Below the pieces are notes generated by a model that was not told the DNA's origin, searched no databases, and saw nothing but the letters and a program-made list of their open reading frames with translations. The position numbers and the translations under genes are program-made. This document shows, in pieces, positions 34,362 through 42,790 of a stretch of 64,000 nt of DNA. Within the stretch, counting starts at the first letter, position 1. Each line of letters opens with the position of its first letter. Source of the stretch: Actinotalea sp. JY-7876 (GTDB lineage Bacteria > Actinomycetota > Actinomycetes > Actinomycetales > Cellulomonadaceae); the NCBI RefSeq assembly GCF_014042015.1, contig NZ_CP059493.1:1054001-1118000 (forward strand), given 5' to 3'.

Positions 34362-34611
34362 GTAGCCCAGTCGCGCGGCCGTCGTCGTCACCGCGGACAG
34401 CAGGCCGTGCACATTCGTCATCGTCTCGGGGGACAGCCCCTTCTCAGCCATCGCCCGCACCGACCCGGCGACGTGCCGGTCTCTCATGGCGGCCACCGGG
34501 TAGGGCGAAGCGCGGGGGCAATGTGGTTCGCGGCCGGCCGCGGTAGTGCGAAAGAGTGTCCGAGCCTGCGCCGGTGAGCAGGTCGATGTGCTCAGTGATT
34601 GGCTCGAGCAC
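34362..34611 (-). pseudogene. Remnant of a tyrosine recombinase (phage-type integrase)
   Basis: Two pieces in different frames resemble the core-binding (SAM-like) domain of actinophage-type integrases. The upstream piece reads EPITEHIDLLTGAGSDTLSHYR, split here as EPITEHIDLL and GAGSDTLSHYR, from about 34611. The downstream piece, from about 34487 to 34362, contains VRAMAEKGLSPETMTNVHGL and LLSAVTTTAARLGYP. Such proteins normally read HI(D)-LTG-T---YR, then LSPKTI-N-HGLLSA--- in one frame, followed by a catalytic R-H-R-Y domain. The catalytic domain is absent. A frameshift and the truncation show it is dead. Its position beside the tmRNA end fits an integrase. Confidence 0.7.
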
Positions 34612-34708
34612 CGTGGGGCCGGGTCGACGCACCGCCTCGGCGGTCGGCCATGTCGGCCGACGAGTCCCGCGCTCATCGTCCCGCCTGGCGCCCCGCCCCG
34701 GACGTCGG

Positions 34709-34778
34709 GCGAGGTCGCACGGCTGCAGCGAGGCCGCACATGCGCAGGACCGTCGTCGGTGCAGATGTGCGACGTCGA
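34709..34778. repeat. 70-bp dispersed repeat with inverted ends, copy 2
   Basis: Differs from copy 1 (33171-33240) at only five positions. The inverted ends are cleaner here: GTCGCACGGCTGCA against TGCAGATGTGCGAC. It lies inside the ssrA-flanked segment, 35 bases before the first hairpin next to the tmRNA end. Confidence 0.75.
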
Positions 34779-34813
34779 CGACCTCGGTGGGCGTGGGGGG
34801 CGTCAGGGCACAA

Positions 34814-34880
34814 GAAGGGCCGCCACCCCTGGCGAGAGGGATGACGGCCTTCAAGGTCGTGACCACCCGTGGGCGGTCAC
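34814..34880 (-). terminator. Two hairpins downstream of tmRNA
   Basis: GAAGGGCCG-CA / TG-CGGCCTTC (34814-34852) is an imperfect relative of the perfect hairpin at 33684-33716. GTGACC-ACCCGTGGGC-GGTCAC (34859-34880) lies 4 bases past the tmRNA 3' end. Either could end tmRNA transcription, which reads leftwards. Confidence 0.5.
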
Positions 34881-34884
34881 AGCG

Positions 34885-35249
34885 TGGAGGTGGCGGGAAT
34901 CGAACCCGCGTCCGATGGCAGTGAAACAGGTCTTCTCCGGGCGCAGTCTGCTGAAGATTTTCTCAGCCCCAGCGATCACGCAGACGAGTCGCTGACGGGC
35001 TCAGCCGTCTGAAAGTCCCCGCAGCGCCGACGGCGAACGCTGCGAGCAGTGGCTTCCTAGATGACGCCAGACTCTGAGTCGGAAGCTACCTCAGGCTGAC
35101 GGACTTCAGGACTCGCTCAGGCGGCGAGTGCGAAGTCGGTGCGCTTGGAATCGGCACCTATTGGTTTGCAAGGAGCGTTAACGAGATAACCCTGCATCCT
35201 CGGCCCGCTTCTCCTGGAACGACGACCATCGTCGAAACCGATCACCCCC
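34885..35249 (-). ncRNA. ssrA: Transfer-messenger RNA
   Basis: A 365-nt tmRNA. The 5' end GGGGGTGATCGGTTTCGAC pairs its first seven bases with CACCTCC at the 3' end (one G-U pair), and the T arm GGGTTCGATTCCC is intact. The tag frame, complement 35117-35155, encodes ADSKRTDFALAA and a stop, a typical actinobacterial proteolysis tag. It rescues stalled ribosomes with SmpB, whose gene is about 8 kb away. The CCA is not encoded at this end (CGC instead), while the truncated copy at 33725 has it. This indicates that an integrated element replaced the original 3' end. Confidence 0.95.
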
Positions 35250-35392
35250 TGTGCAGTTGTCAAGCACTCGCGTCCGGACCGGGGTCCGCGCAGCGAGCAT
35301 GTCGATCGTACGCCACAACGCGCCCGCTGGCGCCGGGATTCCCGGCCGGCGGGGCGCGCTGCTCGCGAGCGTGATGGCGGGCCGGGGGGCGG

Positions 35393-35908
35393 TCAGCCGG
35401 CCGTCGCGTCGGGCTCGAGCTCGACGACCAGCTCGATCTCGACGGGTGCGTCGAGCGGCAGGACGGCGACGCCGACGGCGCTGCGGGCATGGGCCCCGGC
35501 GGCGCCGAAGACGGCCTGCAGCACCTCGCTGGCACCGTTGACCACGACGGGCTGGCCGGTGAAGGACGGGTCGCTCGCCACGAACCCGACGAGCTTGACC
35601 ACCCGGCGGATCCGGTCGATGCCCCCGGCCTGCGCGGCGGCGGCGGCGATCGCGTTGAGGGCCGCCTCGCGGGCGAGCAGGGTGGCCGCCTCGGGGGCCA
35701 CGCAGCCGGGTCCGTGACCGACCTTGCCGCGGGCGGTCAGGGCGCCGTCGACCAGCGGCAGCTGGCCCGAGGTCCACACCCAGGAGCCGGAGCGCACGGC
35801 GGGTTCGTACGCCGCGACGGGCGTGGCCACGGCCGGCAGCTCGAGCCCGAGCCCGGCGAGCCGGTCGGAGTGCGTGGTGGGGGTGGCCGGGAGGTCGGTG
35901 GTGGTCAT
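35393..35908 (-). CDS. RidA/YjgF-family enamine/imine deaminase
   Basis: A 171-residue Rid-family protein. Family features are AAYEPAVRSGSWVWTSGQLPLVDG (start of the YjgF fold), EAALNAIAAAAAQAGGIDRIRRVVKLVGFVAS and the C-terminal HARSAVGVAVLPLDAPVEIELVVE, whose Arg is the conserved acid-binding residue. Rid proteins hydrolyse 2-aminoacrylate and related enamines made by PLP lyases. Tryptophanase, two genes upstream on the same strand, releases aminoacrylate, so this is likely its detoxifying partner. ATG 35906-35908 has GGAGAG upstream. Confidence 0.85.
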   Translation of the reverse strand: MTTTDLPATPTTHSDRLAGLGLELPAVATPVAAYEPAVRSGSWVWTSGQLPLVDGALTARGKVGHGPGCVAPEAATLLAREAALNAIAAAAAQAGGIDRIRRVVKLVGFVASDPSFTGQPVVVNGASEVLQAVFGAAGAHARSAVGVAVLPLDAPVEIELVVELEPDATAG

Positions 35909-35962
35909 GGTGTGCTCTCCAGGTGGTCGGCGGGCGGTGCCCGCCGGTGGGGGTGAGGGGGT

Positions 35963-36002
35963 GGGGCGGCCTCGCCGCCGTCGTCGCCGACGAGGCCGCC
36001 CC
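35963..36002 (-). terminator. Hairpin between permease and ridA-like gene
   Basis: GGGGCGGCCTCG and CGAGGCCGCCCC are perfect 12-base arms with a 16-base loop, beginning a few bases after the permease stop. It may be a partial terminator that lowers expression of the last gene. Confidence 0.55.
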
Positions 36003-36007
36003 GGTGG

Positions 36008-37459
36008 TCAGCTCTCGACCGTCGCGGCCGTGCGCTGCTCGGCCCGCGTCTTGAACCGGAACGCCACGTACAGGACACCGATCCAGATCGGGCCGACGTA
36101 CAGCGCGTACCGGAAGTCGGGCAGGACGCCCATGAGGACGACGACGCCGGCGAGGAACGCCAGCACGATGTAGTTGGACACGGGGTAGAACGGCATCTTG
36201 AAGCCGAGCTTCTCGACCTCGGTCGCCCCGATTCGCTTGCGGAACTTCATCTGCGTGATGACGACCATCGTCCAGTTGAAGATGCCCGCGATCAGGGCCA
36301 CGGCCATGAGGTAGACGAACACCTTGCCGGGGACCAGGAAGTTGAGGAGCACGGCGAAGGCGGTGACGGCCGACGAGGTGAGCACGCCCGCCATGGGTGA
36401 GCCGTTGCGGTTCAGCTTGCCCAGGTACTTGGGCGCGTTGCCCTGCTGCGCGAGGCTGTAGAGCATCCGCCCGTTGCTGTAGAGGCCGCTGTTGTAGGCC
36501 GAGACCGCCGCCGTCAGGACGACGACGTTGAGCAGGACCGCCGCACCGCTGATGCCGATGTTGTCGAAGATGAGGACGAACGGGCTGCCACCCTCGCCGA
36601 TCTGGTTCCACGGGAAGATGCAGAGCATGACCAGGATCGCGCCGACGTAGAAGATCAGGATCCGGTAGACGACCTGGTTGATGGCCTTGGGGATGGTGCG
36701 CCGGGGGTTCTCGGCCTCGCCGGCGGTGATGCCGATGAGCTCGACGCCGCCGAAGGAGAACATCACCACCGCGAGCGCGGTCACCGTGCCCCAGACCCCG
36801 TTGGGGAAGAAGCCGCCGTGCTCCCAGAGGTTGGAGACGCCGGTCGCCTCCGACCCGTCGACGCCGAACATCACGATCACGGCACCGAGGGCGATCATGG
36901 CGATGATCGCGACGACCTTGACGATCGCGAACCAGAACTCGAACTCGCCGTAGGCCTTGACGCTGGTGAGGTTGACCACCGTCACCAGGATGAGGAACAG
37001 CGCCGCGGAGACCCACGTCGGCACGTCAGGGAGCCAGAAGTTGACGTAGATGCCGACGACGGCCAGCTCGGCCATGCTCACGGCGATGTAGTTGAACCAG
37101 TAGTTCCAGCCGGAGAAGAAGCCTGCGAACCGGCCCCAGTTGGTGAACGCGTAGTGGCTGAACGCGCCGGACACGGGGGTGTGCCACGACATCTCGCCGA
37201 GGGCACGCATGATCAGGAAGATCATGGCGCCACCGATCAGGTACGCCAGCGTGATCGACGGGCCGGCCATCCCGATGCTCGCCGACGAGCCGTAGAACAA
37301 GCCGGTCCCGATCGCCCCGCCGAGCGCGATCATCTGGATGTGTCGGTTCTTCAGCCCTCGCCGAAGGCCGCCGTTCTCGGTGGGGGCGTCGTCGCCCCCT
37401 GCCGGAGCCGGGGGCGGCTCGACGGACGCCGCCGTCCCCTCGCGTGCCTGTGTGGTCAT
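36008..37459 (-). CDS. APC-family amino acid permease (aromatic/GABA permease type)
   Basis: A 483-residue transporter with 12 hydrophobic segments of the AAT subgroup. The first motif is LKNRHIQMIALGGAIGTGLFYGSS, followed by RALGEMSWHTPVSGAFSHYA and FGGVELIGITAGEAENPRRTIPKAINQV, which are hallmarks of AroP/PheP/GabP/CycA proteins. In this operon with tryptophanase and RidA it most likely imports tryptophan for degradation, a role played by TnaB (a different family) in E. coli. A Shine-Dalgarno GAAGGGA lies upstream. The substrate assignment is inference from context. Confidence 0.85.
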   Translation of the reverse strand: MTTQAREGTAASVEPPPAPAGGDDAPTENGGLRRGLKNRHIQMIALGGAIGTGLFYGSSASIGMAGPSITLAYLIGGAMIFLIMRALGEMSWHTPVSGAFSHYAFTNWGRFAGFFSGWNYWFNYIAVSMAELAVVGIYVNFWLPDVPTWVSAALFLILVTVVNLTSVKAYGEFEFWFAIVKVVAIIAMIALGAVIVMFGVDGSEATGVSNLWEHGGFFPNGVWGTVTALAVVMFSFGGVELIGITAGEAENPRRTIPKAINQVVYRILIFYVGAILVMLCIFPWNQIGEGGSPFVLIFDNIGISGAAVLLNVVVLTAAVSAYNSGLYSNGRMLYSLAQQGNAPKYLGKLNRNGSPMAGVLTSSAVTAFAVLLNFLVPGKVFVYLMAVALIAGIFNWTMVVITQMKFRKRIGATEVEKLGFKMPFYPVSNYIVLAFLAGVVVLMGVLPDFRYALYVGPIWIGVLYVAFRFKTRAEQRTAATVES

Positions 37460-37500
37460 GGTCGTTCAAGTCCCTTCGTCGTTGAAAGGCGGCCGAGGCC

Positions 37501-37541
37501 GGGACGAGGGCCGACGTCGTTCGGACGACGGCCCCCGTCCC
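37501..37541 (-). terminator. Hairpin between tnaA and permease gene
   Basis: GGGACG-A-GGGCCG pairs with CGGCCC-C-CGTCCC around a central loop, giving a strong stem with one mismatch just after the tnaA stop on the minus strand. It probably attenuates rather than ends transcription. Confidence 0.5.
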
Positions 37542-37572
37542 TCACCGGTGCCGGTGGGGAGGTCCGGGCGAG

Positions 37573-38949
37573 TCAGTCGACCGGCTTGAGGTGCGAGGTG
37601 AAGTGGCGCAGGACCTTGGGCTCCCACGTGATCTGGTAGCCGCGGACCTCCGAGGCGCGGTCCTTGACGGCCTTGAGGGCGTCGGCGACGACGTCCAGGT
37701 GGGCCTGGGTGTAGACCCGGCGCGGGATCGCCAGGCGCGTGAACTCGAACGGCGCCCGCTGCTGCTCGCCGGTCTCGGGGTCGCGGTCCATGAGGAACGA
37801 GCCGATGTCGCACGTGCGGATGCCGGCCTCGATGTACAGCTCGATGGCGAGCGCCTGGCCCGGGAACTGGTCGTACGGGATGTGGGGGAGGAGCTTGCCG
37901 GCGTCGACGAACACGGCGTGGCCGCCGACGGGGTTCTGGAACGGGATCCCGTACTCGGTGAGCCGGGCGCCGAGGTACTGCATCTGCCCGACGCGGTAGC
38001 GCAGGTAGTCGTGGTCGAGACCCTCGTACAGGCCGGTGGTCAGGGCCTCCAGGTCGCGGCCGGCCAGGCCGCCGTACGTCAGGTAGCCCTCGAAGGAGAT
38101 GACCCGCGTCTTGATGGCCTCGACGAGCGGTCCGTCCTCGCGCACCGCGAGCAGGCCGCCCATGTTCACCAGCGCGTCCTTCTTGGCGCTCATGGTGAAC
38201 GCGTCGCCGTAGCTGAACATCTCGCGCGTGATCTCGAGGGGCGTGGCGTCGGCGAACTCGGCCTCGCGCTCCTTGATGAAGTACGCGTTCTCGGCGTAGC
38301 GGGCTGCGTCGATGACGACGAGGATGCCGTGCTCGCGGGCGAGCGCCGCCGTCTCGCGCATGTTCGCCATCGAGACGGGCTGGCCACCGACGCTGTTGTT
38401 CGTGATCGTCATGACGATCGCGGCGATGTTCTCGGCGCCGTGCTCGGCGATGAGCGAGCGGAGCCGGGGCACGTCCATGTTGCCCTTGAAGTCGAAGTAG
38501 GCGCCCGAGTCGAGCCCTTCCGGGCAGACGCAGTCGATCGCCCGGCCACCCGCGAGGCCCACGTGCGCCCGGGTGGTGTCGAAGAACATGTTGGAGATGA
38601 CGTACTGGCCCGGGGTGACGATCAGCGGGAAGAGGACCTTCTCGGCGGCACGGCCCTGGTGCACCGGCTGGATGTACTCGTAGCCGAAGATCTCCTTGCC
38701 GGCCTCCAGGAGGCGGAAGTAGCTGCGGCCGCCCGAGTACGACTCGTCGCCGCGCATCATCGCGCCCCACTGGGCGTCGCTCATCGCGCCCGTGCCGGAG
38801 TCCGTCTGCAGGTCGATGTAGACGTCCTCGGCGGACAGCGAGAAGGCGTTGTAGTGGGCGTCCCGGATGAACGCGGCCCGCTCCTCGCGGGTGGTCATCT
38901 TGATCGGCTCGACCATCTTGATCTTGAAGGGCTCGGGCAGGTACCGCAT
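37573..38949 (-). CDS. tnaA: Tryptophanase
   Basis: A 458-residue PLP beta-eliminating lyase converting L-tryptophan to indole, pyruvate and ammonia. The PLP Lys is in [11 protein letters not shown] (second Lys, about 257), and [13 protein letters not shown] and [14 protein letters not shown] are family motifs. Two features mark tryptophanase over tyrosine phenol-lyase: Asp in FFDTTRAH (tyrosine phenol-lyase has Thr) and the C-terminal [12 protein letters not shown] with its His. ATG 38947-38949 has AGGAGA upstream. The 85-base leader encodes no Trp-containing peptide, so a TnaC-type control is not evident. The promoter is covered by palindromes. Confidence 0.93.
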   Translation of the reverse strand: MRYLPEPFKIKMVEPIKMTTREERAAFIRDAHYNAFSLSAEDVYIDLQTDSGTGAMSDAQWGAMMRGDESYSGGRSYFRLLEAGKEIFGYEYIQPVHQGRAAEKVLFPLIVTPGQYVISNMFFDTTRAHVGLAGGRAIDCVCPEGLDSGAYFDFKGNMDVPRLRSLIAEHGAENIAAIVMTITNNSVGGQPVSMANMRETAALAREHGILVVIDAARYAENAYFIKEREAEFADATPLEITREMFSYGDAFTMSAKKDALVNMGGLLAVREDGPLVEAIKTRVISFEGYLTYGGLAGRDLEALTTGLYEGLDHDYLRYRVGQMQYLGARLTEYGIPFQNPVGGHAVFVDAGKLLPHIPYDQFPGQALAIELYIEAGIRTCDIGSFLMDRDPETGEQQRAPFEFTRLAIPRRVYTQAHLDVVADALKAVKDRASEVRGYQITWEPKVLRHFTSHLKPVD

Positions 38950-39015
38950 GGTCCGTCTCCTCGTGTCGCCGCCGGCGCAGGGCTCCGACGTCCGGCCGCA
39001 GGGCATACACCCCGC

Positions 39016-39070
39016 GTTGAATCCATCAACTGCTGGTGCGACAGTAGCCACTTACGTTGAAGTATTCAAC
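39016..39070. promoter_or_regulatory. tnaA promoter with two operator palindromes
   Basis: On the minus strand TTGAAT (39064-39069) and TACTGT (39041-39046) are 17 bases apart, a good promoter for tnaA. GTTGAAGTATTCAAC (39056-39070, perfect 6-3-6 palindrome) covers its -35 and GTTGAATCCATCAAC (39016-39030) lies just past the start. Their centres are 40 bases apart. A third half site TTCAAC is at 39084-39089 on the regulator side. The divergent YheO-type protein is the obvious candidate to bind them. Confidence 0.65.
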
Positions 39071-39131
39071 AAGGTGTGAGGGCTTCAACTCTGTGTCATG
39101 CTGATTGCTCCACAGTGGAGAGGTCACGAGG

Positions 39132-39845
39132 ATGACAAGTCGCGAGCAGCCCGCAGCAGGACCTTCGGCACTCGAGGCCGACCAGGCGCTCGCGGTGCTG
39201 GGCGCGTTGGTCGAGCCCCTTGCCGCCGCGCTGCCGGGCGACGCCGAGGTCGTTCTGCACGACCTGCGCCGGCTGCCCAACTCGATCATCGCCATCGCCG
39301 GTGACGTCACCGGGCGCGGCGTGGGGAGCCCTGCCACCGACCTGCTGCTGCGCCGGGCTGCCGACGGGACGCTCGCGACGAACGTCGGCTACGAGACGCG
39401 CCTGCCCGACGGCCGGGTGCTGCTCTCGACCACCATCGTGGTCCGCGACAGCGCCGGCACACCCGTCGCCGCGCTCTGCATCAACAGCGACGTGATGATC
39501 TGGCAGGCGGTCAAGGCCATCGCCGAGGCGATGCTCCCCGGCACCACGGCGAGCGCAGGCACCGCCGAGCCGGCCGAGAAGTTCGTCCACGACATCGACG
39601 AGCTCGCGCAGCACCTGCTCACCGAGACCATCGACGCGTGCGGCGTCCCGGTCGAGCTGATGCAGAAGAAGCACAAGCTCGCCGTCGTCGGCGACCTCAA
39701 GAGCCGGGGCTTCTTCCTGCTCAAGGAGAGCGTCGAGATCGCCGCCCAGGCGCTTCAGGTGACCCGGTTCACCATCTACAACTACCTCAACGAGCTCGGC
39801 TCCGACGACGCCGACGGTGAGTCACCGGCCCGCGGGAGGTCGTGA
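39132..39845 (+). CDS. YheO/DauR-type PAS-HTH transcriptional regulator
   Basis: A 237-residue protein. The N-terminal PAS-like YheO domain spans about residues 18-135 (EVVLHDLRRLPNSIIAIAGDVTGR, ATNVGYETRLPDGRVLLSTTIVV). The C-terminal HTH_22 domain contains KLAVVGDLKSRGFFLLKESVEIAAQALQVTRFTIYNYLNE in split form. DauR, a member of this family, controls D-arginine catabolism. It is divergent from the tryptophanase operon, so it probably senses tryptophan or a product and controls tnaA through the palindromes between them. ATG 39132 follows GAGG. Confidence 0.85.
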   Translation: MTSREQPAAGPSALEADQALAVLGALVEPLAAALPGDAEVVLHDLRRLPNSIIAIAGDVTGRGVGSPATDLLLRRAADGTLATNVGYETRLPDGRVLLSTTIVVRDSAGTPVAALCINSDVMIWQAVKAIAEAMLPGTTASAGTAEPAEKFVHDIDELAQHLLTETIDACGVPVELMQKKHKLAVVGDLKSRGFFLLKESVEIAAQALQVTRFTIYNYLNELGSDDADGESPARGRS

Positions 39846-39867
39846 CCGGGGTCCGCGCGCCGTCCGG

Positions 39868-40821
39868 TCAGTCGGGCTTGGCCGTGTACAGGCGGTCGTC
39901 CGCCACGGCGAACCAGTCCTCGAAGCTCTCGCCGGACCAGGTGGCGACGCCTGCGGACCAGTCGCACAGGTCACTCCGCATCCGGGACAGCACCGGCTGC
40001 GCCCCGTCGGCGTCGGTCCGTGGCATGAGGACGACGAACTCGTCACCACCGAAGCGCCCGACGACGTCCTCCGGTCGCAAGGTCTCCTGCCAGCTCCGGG
40101 CGAGGCCGGACAGGACGGCGTCGCCGGCGGTGTGGCCCCGCTCGTCATTGATGGCCTTGAAGTCGTCCAGGTCGACGATCGCCAGGCTCAGGGGTTGGCC
40201 GGTGCGCCGGGCGCGCGCCATCTCGAGCTCCGCCGCGACCCGGAACGCCCGGCGCGACAGGACGCCCGTGAGCTCGTCGGTGGTGGCCTCGAGCCGGAGG
40301 TCGACGATCCGGCTGTTGAGCACGAGCGCGACGCACGCGAACGTCACGACGAGGAAGAACCAGGTCTGCGACGCCGACCCCGCCCCGGCGGCGACGAGCC
40401 CGCCGGCGAGGGCGACGGCCATCCAGGCCAGGTGTCGGAGCAGCACCCGCCGGCGGTGGAACACCGCGCTGTAGGTGGCTGGCCACAGGAGCGCGACGCT
40501 CGTGGTCACGATGCCGTGCGGCGTCGTCGCCTGTGCCACGCACAGGGCGATGAGCCCCGTGGCGAGCGCGGTGACGGCATGCAGGTGGACCCGGCGGACG
40601 CGGTCGGCGGTGAGGTGCAGGACCGCACTCAGGACGAGGGCGAGGGTCGCGAGCGCCGCGCCCAGCTCACGTGGCGCCGTCGGGCTGAACGGGACCACGA
40701 CCGTCACGGCCGTGACGGCGCCGACCCACAGGCAGGCCAGGGCGAGCACGCGACCCTCGTCGCGACGGGTGAGCACGCCCAACCCTCGTACCCGACCCCG
40801 AAGCACGTCGTCTCCCCGCAC
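39868..40821 (-). CDS. Membrane-bound diguanylate cyclase (GGDEF)
   Basis: A 317-residue protein with six hydrophobic helices (about residues 24-165) and a C-terminal GGDEF domain. The active-site motif is intact (VVGRFGGDEFVVLMPR), with DELTGVLSRRAF at the domain start and the metal site LAIVDLDDFKAIND. It should make cyclic di-GMP from GTP in response to a membrane-domain signal. It is the only c-di-GMP gene seen in the window. The start GTG (40819-40821) has no clear Shine-Dalgarno sequence. It is convergent with the YheO-type regulator. Confidence 0.88.
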   Translation of the reverse strand: MRGDDVLRGRVRGLGVLTRRDEGRVLALACLWVGAVTAVTVVVPFSPTAPRELGAALATLALVLSAVLHLTADRVRRVHLHAVTALATGLIALCVAQATTPHGIVTTSVALLWPATYSAVFHRRRVLLRHLAWMAVALAGGLVAAGAGSASQTWFFLVVTFACVALVLNSRIVDLRLEATTDELTGVLSRRAFRVAAELEMARARRTGQPLSLAIVDLDDFKAINDERGHTAGDAVLSGLARSWQETLRPEDVVGRFGGDEFVVLMPRTDADGAQPVLSRMRSDLCDWSAGVATWSGESFEDWFAVADDRLYTAKPD

Positions 40822-40900
40822 CGTCCGCAGAACCTCTACCCGGTGAGAGGATCGGCACCCGTACGGGTGCAGGTGAGCGCCGACGTGGACCGATCGGTGA

Positions 40901-42790
40901 TCACCAGGTGCCGCCGCCTCCGCCGCTCACGCCGGCGCCGGAATACCCGCCGCCTCCCGACGAGCCCGACGAGCCCGACGAGCCGGGTGTGGGCGCGCTC
41001 AGCGCGCTGCCGGCGACCGCGGTGAACGAGGCGAGGTTCAGGGCGAACCCGTCGTCGGAGCTCCAGAACGCCGCGTGCGGGGACAGGCCGACGTACCAGC
41101 CCGGCTCGGGCACGGCGTGACCCCGGGCGGCGAGGTCTGCGAACACGCGGGCCCAGCGCTCGGTGAGGCCGAAGGCGACCGCGTAGGGCAGGTACCTGCT
41201 GAACAGGTCCTCGCCCTCCTCGAACCGGAGCTGGTCGGCCTCGGCGGTCGCGAGGTAGCGGCGGAAGCCCTCCGCCTGCGCCAGCACCGCGGAGCCGTCG
41301 GCCGTGCGGGCGGGAGCCGCGCGGGTCAGGGCCGTCATCACGACCCCGACCACCAGCACCGCGACGCCCACGAGCGCCCACGAGGTCCAGATCGCCAGCG
41401 CCGCCGTGAGCAGCACGCCGAGCAGGATGAGGCCCACGCCGGTCAGCGCCCACCGGGTCCGCACGGTGCGTGGGTTGCCGCGGAACCAGCCGCGCTCCGT
41501 GACGTCGTCGTACAGCTCGCCCTGGATCTTCGTCATCGAGCTCGAGAACGTGGTGCGCAGCTCGGAGAGGAGGACCGCCACGCGGTCGTCGAAGAGCTCG
41601 TCGAGGACGGTCCGCTCGAACGGCAGCAGCTCGGGCCCGGGGTCCGCCTTCTCACGCACCAGGCGCCAGTCGCGGTCCTTCGCGGTGGCGTCGGGGCCCG
41701 ACGCCTCCTCGATCCGTAGGTAGCCGCGCACGGCCAGGTCGATGACCGTGGCCGTGACGTCGTGGGGATCCGCATGCTCGTCCACGAGCGTGCCGAGCTG
41801 GCCGGGCCGGAAGCCCTCCGGCGGGGTGAAGCGGACGGTGACCGGCGTGCGCCGGCGTGCGCCGGTCGTGGCCTCCTGCCCGGGAGCGGGCTGCAGGCCG
41901 GGAGTGAGCCCCACGTACTGCTCGTCGCGTCCGCGCGTGGTCGCCCGGCCGGCGACGAGCGCCGTCCCACCGACCAGGACCAGGAGCGTCGCGACGCCCG
42001 TACCGGCGTCGAGCGCGAACGCGCGGCCGAAGGACCAGCGGTCCTGCAGGATCGGTGCCACCCCGCCGAAGGTGCCGGCGGGGAAGGTGGCGACCACCGT
42101 GAGGCCGTCGCCCGGCTCGACCAGGTCCTGGCCGAACACCGCCGTCGTGCCGTCCGCGTCGGCCCGCGTGCACGGCTCCGTGGAGCGGCTGGGCCCGGTG
42201 GCGCAGTCCGCGGTGACGACGTCGCTCGGACCCGTGACCGCGACCGTGACGTCCTCGACCGGGATCTCCCAGCCGCCGAAGACGTTGAGGTGCAACTCGT
42301 CGTCGCCACCCGTGAGGTCGGCGGAGTTGATCCAGCCCTCGACCTCGTACGTCAGGCGGTAGCGGTGCAGCCCCGTGATCTCCTCGTCCTCGTCGCCGAC
42401 CCGGACGACGAGGAGCGGGCCGTCCTCCTCGACGTCGACGTCGTCGGGCGCACCCGAGGGAGACTCCGCCTCGATGCCGGTGATCCGGTAGACGCGATCC
42501 TGCTCGTCGTCCCACCGCTGCTTGACGAGCCATGTGAGGTACGGGCCGTGGTTGGCCGTCGTGCCGAAGTCGACCTCGAGGTCGAGCACGACATCGGCCG
42601 AGCCGTCCCGGTCGAGCGTGACGTCCATGGCGTAGCGCGTGACGACGTCCTCGGGGTCGTTGCCGGACTCGTCGTCGGCGACTGCCGGTGCCGCGGCGCC
42701 GAGCTGCACGCCGACCGCCGCGAGCACCGCGACGCCCACGAGGGCCGAGGAACGTGTCCGCCAGCGGGCGGCGCCGCGCGCTCGTGCCAT
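40901..42790 (-). CDS. DUF2207 membrane protein
   Basis: A 629-residue DUF2207 protein. A signal peptide (ALVGVAVLAAVGVQLGAAAPAVA) leads into an extracellular beta-rich domain (YAMDVTLDRDGSADVVLDLEVDF, YRLTYEVEGWIN), then one helix (GVATLLVLVGGTALVAG), a cytoplasmic domain, two helices (LTGVGLILLGVLLTAALAIW, ALVGVAVLVVGVVMTAL), another soluble part with RYLPYAVAFGLTERWARVFADL, and a Gly/Ser-rich tail that ends in GGGGGTW. The family is common in Gram-positive bacteria and has no known function. Its ATG overlaps the smpB stop (TGATG), so it is translated with smpB. Confidence 0.82.
   Translation of the reverse strand: MARARGAARWRTRSSALVGVAVLAAVGVQLGAAAPAVADDESGNDPEDVVTRYAMDVTLDRDGSADVVLDLEVDFGTTANHGPYLTWLVKQRWDDEQDRVYRITGIEAESPSGAPDDVDVEEDGPLLVVRVGDEDEEITGLHRYRLTYEVEGWINSADLTGGDDELHLNVFGGWEIPVEDVTVAVTGPSDVVTADCATGPSRSTEPCTRADADGTTAVFGQDLVEPGDGLTVVATFPAGTFGGVAPILQDRWSFGRAFALDAGTGVATLLVLVGGTALVAGRATTRGRDEQYVGLTPGLQPAPGQEATTGARRRTPVTVRFTPPEGFRPGQLGTLVDEHADPHDVTATVIDLAVRGYLRIEEASGPDATAKDRDWRLVREKADPGPELLPFERTVLDELFDDRVAVLLSELRTTFSSSMTKIQGELYDDVTERGWFRGNPRTVRTRWALTGVGLILLGVLLTAALAIWTSWALVGVAVLVVGVVMTALTRAAPARTADGSAVLAQAEGFRRYLATAEADQLRFEEGEDLFSRYLPYAVAFGLTERWARVFADLAARGHAVPEPGWYVGLSPHAAFWSSDDGFALNLASFTAVAGSALSAPTPGSSGSSGSSGGGGYSGAGVSGGGGGTW

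Larger units (their letters stand above)
34325..34884. other. Gene-poor stretch inside the ssrA-flanked remnant
   Basis: These 560 bases hold no intact gene. They contain the integrase remnant (34362-34611), repeat copy 2 (34709-34778) and two hairpins next to the tmRNA end. Frames here have mixed codon positions and short open stretches, as expected of decayed DNA. Confidence 0.6.

Noticed and set aside
38950-39034. Possible TnaC-like leader peptide before tnaA
   Set aside because: I read the short frames in the leader; none contains a Trp codon, which TnaC attenuation needs.
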